Source of the DNA: Aphelocoma coerulescens
Taxonomy: Eukaryota; Chordata; Aves; Passeriformes; Corvidae
NCBI RefSeq assembly: GCF_041296385.1
Contig: NC_091016.1
Location: 18,761,497 to 18,825,496 of the forward strand
Direction: 5' to 3'
DNA: 64,000 nucleotides
The notes under the pieces are model-generated. The model was not told the origin of the DNA. It made no database searches and saw only the letters and a list, made by a program, of their open reading frames with translations. This document shows, piece by piece, positions 27,201-42,200 of this stretch (the stretch's first letter is position 1; every line of letters starts with the position of its first letter). The position numbers and the translations under genes are program-made.

Positions 27201-30200
27201 GATGATGAAATTAATTTTCAGATGTTCACTCCCCACTGTGAACTGTATGGACACAGTCTTTAAGTGGCTTTTCTCTAAACTGAAGAAATTAATGTCAGCA
27301 ATGTGTGATCATTTCATGCTTTTTTATTTTTTCTAATTAGAAAATTTGTTGACAAGATTTTCTTATCGGACAGTAAAAGCAAATAATAATATCTACACAG
27401 CATTCATATCTAGAAATGAGAAAGAAAAATCTATGAAGCCATTCTTAGTGGATAAATTAGAACCATGGGATTCTAATTAAATGTTTTTAATAGTCAGTAT
27501 TTCGTACCATGTATTTTGTAATGTGAATTGTATTCATGCAAGAAGGAAGAGTCTCATGGAGACATTGGTACTGTCATCTGAGGACAGAGATTTTGGGTTG
27601 TTTGTGTGATTTGTGGATTCACAAACAATGTGTGAGACCTTTGCCTTTTCTGAGGCTTCTAGTTGTTTGTTCAACCAGGGAACATGAGAATGGAGCCAAA
27701 AATGTCCTGATTTTTTGGTTTTTGTTGTTTGATCATTCTGTGAGGTTTTTTCATTATGGAAAGCTTCAGTTTTGGCAAAAGGAAAATGCCTTTGTAAAAC
27801 TTCCCTTAGAAAGATGATTGTATATTAGCTCAGAAGTGAACTACTTCTGAGAGATTTAGTTTTCTCTTTGTGTCTTTTTCTCCCATTCTTCCTATTTTCC
27901 TTATGGGCTACAGACAAGAGTTAATATAAGTTAAAGCTCTGGTGGCTTCAGGCCTTTAGGTTCCGGGTTCACAATGTAAAATGAGTCACAAGGAGTACCT
28001 TAACATTGTCCTATTATGGTGTTGGTTGTGAAATTGCTGTCTTGCCAAAAGTTATTTTGTACTGCTTTTAGTCAAGTCTCTTGGCTATTCCCTTAGTTAG
28101 TGTCTGATAAGTTCTTGTGCTTTTTATCTCGGGTATTTCTTCTTCAGTCAGAGGAAGTTTTGATTTCATTCCATTTACACAAAAATGTCATGGTGTCCTT
28201 CTGTTTCCTAGGAAGCTATTGAGAAAGAATCCTTCTTTAAGGATATAAAGAGGATTAATAAGGGAGATGTGAAGAAAGGATTTGAAGAATCTGATCACAT
28301 TTTGGAAGGTGAGAATAAGCATTAATAATTCTTTTAAAATAGAATAGTTTGTGACAAAAGAAGTCAAGCTATCAGCCTCTTTTTAATGCATATGCTACTG
28401 AGAATAAGGCTTGCGGGAATAAATTAATCTCATATAAAGTTTCAGGGCAGTATACAAATTTTATTGTTTCAAACAGACCTGGATGCTCCCAGCTGTGCGC
28501 CAGAAAACACTCTTTTCCAATTAAAGGACACATTTTTATTGAGCAAATATTCTACAAAGTGTTTGGGTTTTTTTTTTCCTGAAATGTTTCCCTATCCAGA
28601 CATAGTCTGGTCTGAATCTTATAGACAGCCAATTTCCTTTAATCTGGTGTATGGCTGTGTCTTAGGAAAATGGGACACAATGAACAGATCAGGGCCAAGA
28701 CCAAGAACAGAGGTTGATTCTGACATTTAATTATGTGTACCATGACTGGAAATTGTACTCTCAGCACTGACAGGTAAGATGTCCTGGGAAAGAGCCACAT
28801 GCAGTGATAGAGTTGATTCCCAGCTGGATCATCTTAAGGCATTTTTGGGTTTCTATTTTTGTTCTCCCGTTTCAAAGTCTATAACCTTGTATTTTGTCGA
28901 CTCAGACTACACTGGATTTATTTTTTTTCCTTATCTCAGTGGTGTTACCAGTGTAGCCTTGAAAGGCACCAAATACTGCATCTTAAGGGATGCTGGATCA
29001 ATGGCATGGTGTACAGGCTGATTTTTGAAATGCCAGCCACTTGTGTTTTGGAATGAAGATTTCTAGAAAGTAGAAAGGAAGTATGTCTGAATTTTTTATT
29101 GTGTTTTGTTGTTTTGTTTTGAGTTTATTTTTTGTTGTTTTTTAAACATTGAACCAGAAGTGTCCATTTTAGAGCTAGTGATATCCAGTGCTGGGCAAAG
29201 CAAAGGGTTGTCACCTAACACATGTACAAAGGCAGTAGATTGAAGACAACATGTCATGGGATACCACTTATAACACCAGGGATGCCCTTTCTATGGGGCA
29301 TTTCTTTCAATTTTCTAGGAGAGATGTACCTTGGTGGTCAGGAGCATTTCTACCTGGAAACCCACTGTACTTTGGCTGTGCCAAAGGGAGAAGATGGTGA
29401 GATGGAACTCTTTGTGTCGACCCAAAACCCAATGAAGACACAGGTACTTCTCATTAACCTGGTGCCTAAAAGGCAATTGTTTCTCAGTTTCAGACTAGAT
29501 GAATGGTTGTTTTATAGTTGCTCTTATTTTATTCTTCAGTTAAAAAACACACAGGCTTGGAGTTGAGTATGGGATGTCCATATCCATGGAGTTGAGTATG
29601 GGAAAGTCCATATCCATCCTGCTGGAGTCCTGAATCTCTTTCCAGGAGATTCAGAGAGATTTCTGTTGGCAACACATCTTTTTCAACAGCAGTAACAGGC
29701 TTAGCCCTTTCTGGAGAGTGTCCCAGCTGCTCAGGTGCTTGAATGACACATCAGAAAGAGAGGGGGTGAAACCACTGGCTGTGCACCAACTCTCCCATTC
29801 CATGAGATAGGCTGCTGGCACCATGGGGTGTCCATGGCCTGCTTACTGGCTCACCAAGACTGTCCAAAGGTCTCTCAATGCAGCAAGGGTGGTATGGACA
29901 TCAAACCCTGTGCTAAATGAGATCTGTGTCTTGGTAACCTCATCTTGTGTCAGTCTTTTCCTGATTCTGGCCCTGTGTGCTGCAGAACTGTGCCTTTTCT
30001 CCTCAGGGATCAAACGCTGGCCTTCCCCTCAGAGATCAAATGCTGGGCTTATTGGCTCCAATTGCATCAAATCCAGTATTGGCACTGCTGCAATGGTTTC
30101 AGGAAGGCAGTGTGTTGGCATCTAGTTCTTAACACCAGCTGAGCTCCCTACATGTTCTGCTGTTTTGTTTTTCTTTAGGAGTTTGCTGCTAATGCTCTGG

Positions 30201-33200
30201 GAGTGCCTTCAAATCGGGTTGTGGTTCGAGTGAAAAGAATGGGAGGAGGATTTGGAGGAAAAGAGACTAGGAGTACTATTTTGACATCTGTAGTGGCTGT
30301 TGCAGCCTTCAAGTAAGTTTGGGTGTGGGGAAGAGGGATTTTTTCCTTCAGATTGTCCCAGGCTGCCTCTTTCTGGAGCACCATTTGCACTGGAGCACTT
30401 TCAATACTCTCCATGTTTTCTTACTGTACAACTTACAGCAAGCTTGGAATTTCCCAAAGGAGGTGTTCTCAAAGGGTTCTTAGCTGGTAGGAGGGATTGA
30501 ACCTGCCCAGAGGGGCTAAGTTTATGTGGGAATGTCAGCTTTTAATAGGAAAGGGGGAAAATCTCCTTACTCTATTCCTTTGGTGCTCTCTGAAAACTCT
30601 TGTATCTCAAACCATTTCAAGATCCAGCACCAGCCATGTTTATTGTTTTGTTTAATAGAGGTATGAGAATCTTTTCCTTGTTCAAAACTCTGCTACACCA
30701 GTCTTGCTCCATTATTTGTCTGCTCTTCTGCAAACTCCCTCTTTGGATTTTTCCCTAGGAAGGGTGGCAGGCCTTGGAACCCACGCTTTTCAAACCCCTA
30801 AAAACTCAGGGAATGAACCTAGGCTGAAACCATTTGTGAAGAGCAGATTGGAAATGTGCTTCTGGTTTCTGGAGTTTTGCTGTGGGCTCATGTTTAACTC
30901 TGCAGGTTTGGGGTGAGCATGGCCTCTGAGATGACATTTCTGCCCTGCCTGTAACCCTGCCCTGCCCAGTACTGCCCTTACTGGCAGTGCTAGAGGGATC
31001 TTGCAACACAGCAGCAGTTTGATACAATACCTTTGGAAGAGAACAGCCAAAATGAAGCTCTGTTTCTAAAGCGACTTTATTATTTTTTCTGTTCTGAGCA
31101 AACAACCTGTTTTCTCTAATTAATCAGTAATACATTTGCATTCTTTTCTTCTCTTTATCTCTGCCAGCCAAACCACTGTTTGACATCCTGGAGGTTACAA
31201 AATAACATCTATGACATTCCCTAGATACTGGTACAACCTGAAGACAGGCACGCAGAAAGCAAAATTGTTAGGAAAAAAAAGAGCAACTCCTACTCTCCCC
31301 CTTGTTTTCCTCCTTGGATAATAAATAAGCAAATACAAACCAAGGTCAAATTGAAGGCTAGTTAGTACTTTACTTTGCATTATTATATAATTCCTATGGC
31401 ATCCTCTCTTTCAAAGCCAAAAGAGTGCCTTGAGAAATAGTCTGGAAAACAATGATTGCTCAGTTATTAGCATCTGTCTCTAGAAGAAATTACCCTTTTT
31501 TTTAAAGACAATACTCTTTGCAAGAGTTTTCACAAACAGGTCCCAACTTTGGAGATGTTTATTTTTTTTTACTCAATCTTGCCATTTTCTTAAGAGGAAG
31601 ACACATAAACCAAGCAGTTTACCCTTAACTCTCCATTGCCACTCTGGAAAGACAAAGAGAAGAGCCTTGTTCTGCAGGAAATGTGTTGTGCATTTCAGGC
31701 TTTGCCTAAAAAGCTGTGCTCTTTAACAGAACGGGCCGTGCAGTGAGGTGCATGCTGGACCGAGATGAGGACATGCTGATAAGTGGTGGGAGACACCCCT
31801 TCCTGGGGAGGTACAAGGTATGCACACACATGAGAAGAATACATGTGGTCTCAGTGTTGTCCCCTGAGACATCAGAGAGCAGTAAGATTTTGTTAAAAAC
31901 TTGCTGCTATGGTCATTTCACTGCTGATCTCCCCCACTGCAAATGGGCCAGGTCAGATGGGCTATAGCATTTTTCCTGTTAAAGTGCTGCTGAAGTTACT
32001 TTGGCTTGCAGGGTTCCCTTCCTGTGACCTCAGCATAAATAGTTCTGCCTTCCTTGCAACCAAGGCTTTGCTCCTGTTGACAATCCCATTGCTCTTAGAG
32101 GCTCCCCCATTCCTTTAAAGCATCCTTTACACAGCAGTGTGCTTTGTTATCTTCCTTTCTGCTTCACTCCCCATCCAACTGCTGCTGCTTTTGAAAGCAA
32201 AAACTTGTTAAGGAAATTGTGGCTGTGATAAGCAGCCAGCACTTAATTTAGAAGAATTCTCTGGAGCAAGATTGAAACATGCATGGACCCTTTACTGAGG
32301 AACTCCCTCAGTTGCTGGCTGTGCCTGTCCTGTGCTGCACTGGGGACAGCCAGCCCTCTCTGCCTGTGAGAGATCCATTCAGTTTTTGGAGGGAAGCACA
32401 AACCAGAACATTTTGTAGAAAACTGATTACTGAGGAGACTCTCTTGACAGGTTGGTTTCATGAAGAATGGGAAAATCAAGAGTCTGGAGGTGTCATACTA
32501 CAGCAATGGGGGCAACTCTGTAGATCTCTCTCATGGCGTAAGTAAAATTTTCTGATGGCTAATTAAGCAGAAGGTGTTTTTCTGTGCAACCTTTTGCTCT
32601 AACTTCAGAGACCTTTTGCCTACAGCCTTGCTTGCACATGCAGCTCTTTGACATGACTGAAAACAGATTTTGAAGGGGTTTTGGAGCTTCTACAAATGCT
32701 CTCTGAGCCAACTGACCTGCCTTGGCATGTGCCACATAATTCTTATGAATGCTGTAATAACTCTGAGCAAAGGGATCAAAAATGTTTGCTTTGCATTACA
32801 GAGGGCTGTGATGGAAGAGTAGTTGCACAATGCAAGATGACTGATAGATCCCCAGCTCTGGGGAAAGATAATTCCTTGGAAGGAGAAGCATCCCAGTCAA
32901 TAGGCTGATCAGGGCAGAGTGCCTAAATCAACAAGCTTGTTAAGGACTGGCTGAAGCCAACAGTGTTCACAAGCAGTGAGGACAAAAAATGCACCTGAGT
33001 CCTGAGTTTGTCTTCAAGAAGTTTTGCACTGATGAGTAAAAAACTCTCCTTTTCTGCCATGTGAGTGACCAACTCAATAGCCTAGTGTCACTCAGGTTTA
33101 TTCTAGCTCACTTTCTCCAGTCCACTGAGTCTTTGATAATTTTCTGCAAAAATGGATCCGTTTCAAGAGGAAAGAACTGCAAGAGCTCTCTACCAGAGCC

Positions 33201-36200
33201 ACATTTGATGCTGGTAATGTGGCTGGTGCTGGGCAGAGCAGAACAGCAGGCAAGTGTCTTTGCATAAGCTGAGAGCCTGGCTGACAGGACATCTATGTAA
33301 TTGTCTTTTTGACTGTGTCTGAATCAGGGGACTGGAAAGTGCTCCATGTTGAAATAAAGTTGGGTTGTGCATAACACCGTCTCTGTGCTGCTGCTGGAAG
33401 GGAAATCTGGAAATACAACCCAGAAAGAAACTCTGGCCCTCTCCCAATGTGGACAAAGATCTCAAATCTTGCAGTTCAGATGTAGTTACTGAAAATCTTT
33501 ATTTCATATAATTGCCCTTACTGCCATAGCCCAGTGCTGAGTCACTTGATACCAGCAAGATTTCTTTTCTAGTAACAGATTACTCAATATAATGAAAAGA
33601 AAACTGTTTCTTCCAGACAGGTAATGGCATTTAGTAACTGTTTGACTCAGTGTGAACTCAGGGCCAAAAAAGGACTTTGAAGCTCAATCTGTCCCAGAGC
33701 TGTAAGTGTCAGCAGAGAAGTGTGCTTATTGTCGTGTCCTTCAGGAGGACACCACTTGACACTCCACTGCGCGTGGGAGGCAGTTCTGGCTGCACTTCAG
33801 TGCTCATCCAGCTGTGTTGACTTCAGCCCTGCAGGGTGCAAGAGAAAGTGCTGATTGTTGTAAACTAGCTTCAGAGCTTCCAGTCTGGTTTTGGCACTGG
33901 TGAGAAGTCTGACATCCAGTTCATGTAAAATGTGTCTACCTCCATTCCTTCTCTTCACCAGGTCATGGACAGAGCCCTGTTACACTTGGATAACTCCTAC
34001 AACATCCCCAACGTGAGCAGCGTGGGCATTGTTTGCAAGACCAACTTGCCTTCCAACACAGCCTTCCGTGGCTTTGGAGGGCCCCAGGGAATGATGATTG
34101 CTGAGTGCTGGATGAGCGATCTTGCTCAGAAGTGTGGCCTGCCACCTGAGGAGGTACAGACCCACTGACACCTTCCAGGGTGGTGCTGCCTTTGAACAAG
34201 CTCTGAGAACTGGATCAGCCATACAAAATTCTTGAGCATAAGAACTTTTGCTTCATTTTTGCTGAGCTCCTAGCAGGATCTCAAACTTGTGTGACAGATA
34301 AATTCTAGCATGGATTATCTTCTGTTTAGTTAAGTTCCCTGTTATCCCAATTTTGTTACATCTGCTTTAAGAATAGATATTAAAAAAAAAGTCCAAAGGC
34401 ACTAGGTACCTTAATCTTACTGACAATGTGCTGTAAGTCCCAATCTCTGAAAACTCCCAGCCTTAATGTGTTAGTTCCTGTTTTCCCATAAACAGATATA
34501 TGCTTGTTAATTGTTTTGCTCTGTAGAAAGAGCAAAGGGGTAAAATTAGGAACCAGCACGCTTTAGATCTCATCCCTCCTTGCCCGAAGCATTAAACTTG
34601 GCCCGTCCTTTCTATGTCTCTTTGGAAGGTGCGGAAGCTCAATCTCTATCATGAAGGAGACACAACTCATTTTAACCAAAAGCTGGAGGGATTTACTCTA
34701 CAAAGATGCTGGGATGAATGTTTGTCCAGCTCCAGCTATCATGCCAGGAAGAAACTGATAGAAGAATTCAACAAGTGAGTGCTCTGGAGCTGTCTTGTTA
34801 CTGGGTGCACCTGCTGCCTACTAATTTCTGAAGTTCTTTTAGCAACTCAAGTGCTGTGAAGTCAGACCTTATATTTGTAGAGTGACTTCTAAAAATTTCT
34901 CTTTTTGAAATCCCTTCATGCTCACTGTCTGAGGAAAACTCTGTCAGTGAGCTGGTAGCATAAATAAGGCCGGAATCAGACCTAGCATGGCATGATTTTG
35001 TAAGTGAAATGTAGCAAAGAAGAGGGAGTCTCTTAAGTCCAGCTAGGATTTTCACACAACTGACTATCAAGGCAATTTGTTTAGGCTTTGCCCTGCCTTA
35101 TAATCTTTTTTAGCTGGCTTGTGTATACAACTGAACAGTTAACAGTATGGACAACTGCTTCTATAATGCTTGGGGAAAGCATCTTCAGTTGGAATTTCTT
35201 CTTGTTGGAACCCATTAAGAAAGACATTCCTTAATACAAATTAGTGATTAACTCTGTCTATATCACAGTTAGGTATTTAATTTCTATTTGATACACAGTC
35301 AGAGGGAAGCACAGTATTGTTTTGTGGTAAAAGGCACCTGGGCATACCAATAATGTTCTTTCCTTGCAGGCAGAACCGCTGGAAGAAGAGAGGGATGTGC
35401 ATCATTCCTACCAAATTTGGCATCAGTTTCACTGTCCCATTTCTGAACCAGGTCCGTAAATATCTTTTGCCTTTTTGCTAGAGAAGCTGCATTTATGCTG
35501 CCTCCCCCAGGCCTTCCTCCATCTGTACCAAACTGGAGCTTCTGGAAGAAGTAATAAATTAGTTAAGAGCAAGCATTTTTTAAGCCAAAATGAACAGCAC
35601 AAGAGTTACCAGTTTATACTGCCCAAAAGACACCACAACGTAGCTACATTTCCGTGGTATTGTGTTAGGTTAATTTCCCTGCCTTTCTCAATAGTAGAAA
35701 CAATGCTCCTGTGTTTGAGCTGATTTGATGGACTGTCAGCAGTGTTGGCAAGTTCAGGTGAAGAGTGCATCTGTGTTTCACAGGGGCAGGATTGGATTAC
35801 TTCACCTGCTTTCTGAGCTGAAAATACTGACTGGGGTTTGTTATGCCTTTGGAACTTCCAGTGAGTTGGTGAGACTAAACCAAACTCACCTCAAGTGTAA
35901 ACAAGTGGCTTTAGTTGCACCAAAGAACAACCTTAGTCTGGTTCTGAATGAATTCTCTCTGTAGCCCGCTAAGTACTCCACTAGTTAATTTATGATGATT
36001 AATGTTCCCTGTTGTAGGCTGGAGCTCTGGTCCATGTGTATACAGATGGCTCTGTGTTACTTACACATGGGGGGACTGAGATGGGTCAAGGACTTCACAC
36101 CAAAATGATTCAGGTAATAATGAGTTTGGGCTTAACTGCATAAGACATCTTTTCAGGTGAATTACACTCTCCCTACAGTATTGCCTCAGGCAGCTTGACA

Positions 36201-39200
36201 CTTCCTCTGTGTGCATGCAGAGGGTAAAAAATCATTACTAATTCCTCTTCATTGTTTCAGCAGTAGTGCTAGATTTCCAGAGCATTATCACAACTGAGAA
36301 TTAGATTCTTCATCATCTTAAATCTCATTACATTGATAATGCAGGTTATGCTTACAGTTTATCTTCTCTGGCAATTTCATTTCACCCTATAAAGGTACAG
36401 TTTACATCGATTTTATACGAAAATTAGTGGTATTGCAAACATAGATATCTGCATATGCTAGTGCCTTTGTAGTTTAAAAGGCTTAAGGGAGCAGGAAAAT
36501 GAAAGGAAAATCTCATAGGGCTATTGATCTTCTGATTCTTTTAATTGTTGAGAGAAGAATTTAGTCTCACAATAGTGCAGTGAATGTCATTGTGGCAGAA
36601 ATGTAGGGGCTCACAGGCATTCTGTCTGTGAAATGCAAATGTAACAATGTTCTGGCTAGTTCTCAGTCACAAACAACTTGGCCTGCAGGAAAAATGAAGT
36701 TCATGGTGGGAGAGGGTAGAGGTTTCAGTGTGGGTCCTGGCAGTGCAAGCAATGACTGACAATGCTCATGGATAAAACGTGCTGCTTACCAATTGTTCAC
36801 CTTTGTTCCACAGGTTGCTAGCAGGTCCCTGGGAGTCCCCACCTCCAAAATTTACATCAGTGAGACCAGCACAAACACTGTCCCCAATACCTCCCCGACA
36901 GCTGCTTCAGTCAGCGCGGATATCAATGGAATGGCCGTCCATGTATGGAAGCTGAGTTATTTAAAGGAGTGGGTCACAAGAGAGGGCTCCAGAGCATGAA
37001 AAGATGTCCTGTATTTATTTGTTGCTTAAGGAAAACAACCATCAAAAGGCAGCTCCAATCTAAGGATGCCTCATAACTTCTTTACCTGTTATAGCTACCA
37101 GTGGCACTAGATTGTGAATGACTTTATTTTTTTGAGTTATTCAAAACTCTCCTTCAGTCCTTTGGTAGCTCTAAAAATAGAGTATTTGGGATTGCTCGAA
37201 ATGAGCAGAACAAAGCATCCATTTAAATAGCCAGCTTCTAAGTAATTAATGCAGCCTTATCTATAATAAATGTATTTTGCTGCATGTGTTAATAGCAAAT
37301 GGTTTGAGAGCTGTGCTCCACAAGCTCTAAGTGTTGATCAGCTCAGAGCAAATGTTGTGCTGTAGCAATGGCATGGTCGTGGCTGTCTGCCATGGTGGAG
37401 TTACCAATACATATATTTGCTGGGTATGTGGCTTTTCCATTCTAGAAGAACAGCTTAGCACTGGCCATTCTCAGTTTAAAAGAGAAAGGGAAGTGTAACC
37501 TGTAAAGTAAAATCATCAGGCTGTTTGTATTTTTCTGCATGGCTTATCTGAGTAAGTTGAATTTTGGGGAGAAATTTTTTTTCCAGTGTTAAAGGATCAT
37601 CTTGTAAGCTATGCTGAGCTGTCCTGTACAGACTTGGTACAGATAAAGTTAATGTATAAATGAGTGGACTTCTTATATTTTGTGTCATGGTCCAGAAAGT
37701 TCTGTGCTGAATTTGGGATTCCTTTCTGCTATCAACACAGCCAATCTCCTTTAAAATTCTTTTCAGGCAACATTTCTTCCTATGTAGCAAGACATTTGTT
37801 AGTGAACTTTGTTTCTTTTTATGATTTGCCAAAGTCCTAAAGGCAATATTGATTTAAATAGAAGGTTCTTTGAAACTCTTATAGGGCTCTTAATACGATA
37901 AGCTGGCTATTCAAATCTTAAAATATTTCTTCTTCTCTCTCTTTGTTTCTAGAACGCCTGTCAGACTATCTTAAAAAGACTTGAGCCTATCAAACAGGCT
38001 AATCCCAAAGGATCCTGGGAAGACTGGGTAAGCTGTTTGTCACGAGACAAGTGGACATTGTCAGAGATTGTTTTAACCATGTGTGCAGGTGTGTCCTCCA
38101 GGCCTTCTGCATCTTGCTAGCATAAGTTTGAGCACAGACAGTGAAACACAAACCTGGCACGGATTTCCCAGTAATTAAAGCTTGCAAGAGGGCATCCCCA
38201 AGACATCCGTTATTACTGTAATCCTGAGATTTCTCCAAATTTTGGGGCCTGCCTAGGACAAACTTCATCAAACAAAAGTCTTGAGTGGCTATATGTATCT
38301 TTCTAGTCAGGCTACAGTCTCGGACAGAAGGAAACCTGATTTTTAATGAAGGGATTCTGTAGCATAGACAACTCTTGCTGAGCTGCCATTCAGCCCCTGT
38401 AGTGCTCCTTGCCTGCAATATCTCTGTATCTGCAATGATAAGAGATGGGTGGGCTGTAAGGCTCTCTTCAGATCCAAGCTCTGCTCTTCATCAGACTTGA
38501 AACTCTTCAAATTTCAACATCAGTTTTGACTTTGATTTGGAAGTCAGGATAGAATTTCCCTCACTGAAGTCAAGATAACCTGTCAATTTAACCTTTGTCT
38601 CTAAGGTTAAAAGTCTAACCTGTAGCTGAGAGAAGAACAAACAAAAGCAGGTCTCATCCTCTGCCAATGGTTCAAGTTCTGCCCTTGCTAGCTGCTGACG
38701 GGGCTATTTGGGGGAGTAGCTGCAATCATGCTGTTTGGCAGTGCTGGAGCTGGGTAGTGTGACAGCTGTCTGTCACTGGACATTTTCTACTTGAGGCTTC
38801 CTGAAAATGTTTTTGTGCAGTTGTGTTGAGAGTCTGGTTGTACAATCACAGAGTTTTCAAACTCTTGTTCACTTTGCCAGATTAAAACCGCCTACGAGAG
38901 CTGTGTCAGCCTGTCAGCCACGGGGTTTTATAGGTGAGTGAAAATTCACACTGCAGAGGCACTGACTCGATTGCATGGATTGCATCCAGGGAAATTCTGG
39001 GAAGATTTACAGCCCCCAGCCCCCTGTCACTGCTCTAAATTAAAGCTGCATTCCCTCTCCTACCTACAAGTGGTAAGCTGAGGTTAACAGTCTCCTGGCT
39101 GGCGAGAATCGATTCCTGTTGGAGCACAGCTCTGAGGACAAGTAAACCTGGAGTAGATCTAACTTCATTCCAGCTGACCTTGGTCTGAAGAGGCATAAAT

Positions 39201-42200
39201 GAAATCAGAGCTTTGCCTGAGGCTCTTCTCTGTGTCAACCTTGTGACCTAGTTTTGCACTAGAACCACCATGCAGGATAAGAGGGGTTGTCCTTGAGGAA
39301 AATCCTGTCTCTTATGGCATGAGCAGATAAATACCAGTGTTTCCAGATTTCTTCTCCCACTTCAGACTCTTGCTGGGCCCTGTGTAGTTCTGAAATGAGG
39401 CACTTCTCATAATCAGCTTTACTGCTGGAGGAAAGCAGAGATCCATCATCTTTAAGGCAGAGGGGTTGACATAAATAAACACAGTGTTGAGAAGAACCTA
39501 TTTAGGACTAAAATACACTATGAGTTCATTTCTTTTGCATGTCTGAAATGTATTTTTTTCTCTTAACCAAGTGACTTGTCTGTATTTTAATAAACCAGTC
39601 TTCAGATAAAGTATAAATAGCCAGATACAAAGTTTGCCATGAACTGTGCTTAAAATCAGTTCTTAGCTTAACAGAGATTTTGCTTTAGCTTGACTATGTT
39701 CTGAAATTTAATGGCCCTAAAGAAATGTTCAACTGCACTCTAAAAGCAATGGATTTGCAACTAGGTTGGTGAGAATGAGTTTATAACAGTCATCACAAGC
39801 CCTGAGATTCATGGGAAGATAAACACGGCTAAAGCAGTTTGATAGTTTCAATCAAGTTTTGGAATACAGAGCAGATTTAGCAAATTTCTGTTTATAGTTG
39901 TTTACAGTTTTCCTTTCTGCATGGGCTTGACAGAAGGAATAAAACAAAAGTGAATGAGAATTTTGATAAGTTTCAATGTAGTTGTATTTGTTTTTTTCAT
40001 GGAATGAAATGTGTGGTTTTGTTTCTTTTTGCATCAAGGATTCCTGACCTTGGCTACAACTTCGAAAAGAACGAAGGGAAACCATTCTGCTACTTCAGTT
40101 ATGGCGTTGCTTGCTCTGAGGTTGAGATAGATTGCCTGACAGGTGACCACAAGGTGAGGGGTCAGCAGTGAAACAGCTCTCTGTGTTTTGGTGAAGGGAA
40201 CATCCATGGGGAGTTAGAACAAATACTGGGTGTCAGCTCATTCCTGGCTCTGTCATTGGTCTGGTGTGACCTTCAGCAAACTTCTTAACTCCTCTGTTCC
40301 ACAGTGCAGTAATCCATAAAGTGTAATAAAGCAATAAACCCTGTGGGGATTTGGGGCTTCATGAATGATTGCAACAGTTACTGGATTTGCTTGAGTAAGA
40401 GATAGCAGCATTGTGTTGGCACAAAAGTACAGAAACATCCTGGAATTGAGTTAATCATTAAAATAACACTGAAGGCTACAGGAAAGAAAGAAAAGAGAAA
40501 AAAAAAAGAAGAAAAAATTATCATCAGAATCGACCTAGCTGGTTATGCTCAGGTACAGACCAGCATCTTGGATTTAATATTAACTGGGCCCATTGGACCT
40601 CTAGGGAAAACTGCAGTGAGTTCCTCTGATTTACTTTTGGGGTGAACTCGGATTAAAAGTCAGTATGAGGAGTTGATCTGAGATAAGATTATAGAACACT
40701 GTCCAAGTGTGGGATAGTGTTTGGATACTCCTCCTCACATGAGACCACAGTGTACCAGTTTCAGTGACCTGTGTTGATTTACCCTTTATTCCTGTGTTTT
40801 AGAACATTCGCACAGACATTGTTATGGATGTTGGTACCAGTCTGAACCCAGCCATAGATATAGGACAGGTAAGTGAAAAAGTGTTGCTATTTCCATCATG
40901 TTAAAGCAATCACGCTGCTCTCTGGCTTTTCTATTTATTATCCCTCTCCAGGCTGTGCCTTTGCAAACACAACCTTTTAAACTTGGCGCAGAATTACATA
41001 GGGGAATATTCTGTTAGGGTTTGGGGTTTTTTGGCTTGGATATTAAGACTACAGGATATTGTCCAGTTACCACTCCAGTGATGTTTTTCAGGCTAAATCC
41101 CACACCTGATATTTATACCTCTATCTGTCAATATTAAGTTTATTTAATTTAGTGAAAATTCTCCTGTGACTAAGGAGTGTGGCAGACTGTCCTCCAGCTG
41201 CTGCTGTGTAGAGTTCTCAGCAGGAAGTTGGACCAGGTACTTATCTTGCAAAGTCCTTGGGCAGGCACAAGATTACTTCACAATTTTGTGCAGTAATAAT
41301 CACAGTATCTCTTAGCAGATAAAGGTAAAAAACACAGGGTTGTTGGACAGACCAAGAGATGAATTGTTAGACATATGCTTATCTAGCCATCTTAGCTCCC
41401 TGGCTAACTCTAGATGTTGATACGGTGTAACTCTAATGAAACTGCTGCAGGATTTGGGATGACAGGAGAGCATGAGTTGCAGAGCTCTGCTATAGCTAAA
41501 ATGAAACCTCCTTGAAAGTGACAGTTTTTCTGAAAGAGATTTTTTTTTGTAGTGTCCAAGGGGAGAAAGAGATTTTCTGTCTTTGCAGCTTGTCACTTTA
41601 GGTTTGGGAGTAGAGATGGGCTAAATGGAGCCTGTCAAAGTGGTCTTAAATTCCTGTGTCCTTCCATGAATTGCTGCAGAGGATCTGGGGGCATAAAAGA
41701 GAAAGGATGTGGCCTGAGTGCAGGAACACTGGTACACAGAGATGGGTCAATGAATGCTTGTGCCAAATCTTTAGACTGCTCTGGCTGTCAAATATCTCAG
41801 TGGGCACAGAGAGCAGAGCTGCTCTCTGTTCAAGCACATCCTGCTCTCATAATGTTTTTTCTCCTAAAATTCACAGCAGAAAAAATATGTAAAGAAGTTT
41901 TTTAGTACTTAAATTGATATGGGAGTGTTTTTGCAGGTGTCTGTGCTGGTGACCTGATAATACTTAGCAGCACTTCAGAAATAATTTATACTGAAATAGA
42001 AAGCATGAAATAGTTTGTCTTCAGATGTTTCATCTTTAGTCCTTTTAGTCTACTTGTCCTTTGAATTATCATGTTCAACTCATTCAGTGTTCACCTGCCT
42101 GGGAAGAAATCAGTATTTTATAACTGATTTTATTTTTTTTTTTCTGTTGCTTCATCAGAAAATTCCTGTCCTGCGTTTACAGAAAATCTGTTTGCGTGTA

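Noticed and set aside
37999..38418. 139-codon ORF on the - strand in XDH intron 31
   Set aside because: No domain, no splice partner, and the composition fits chance.
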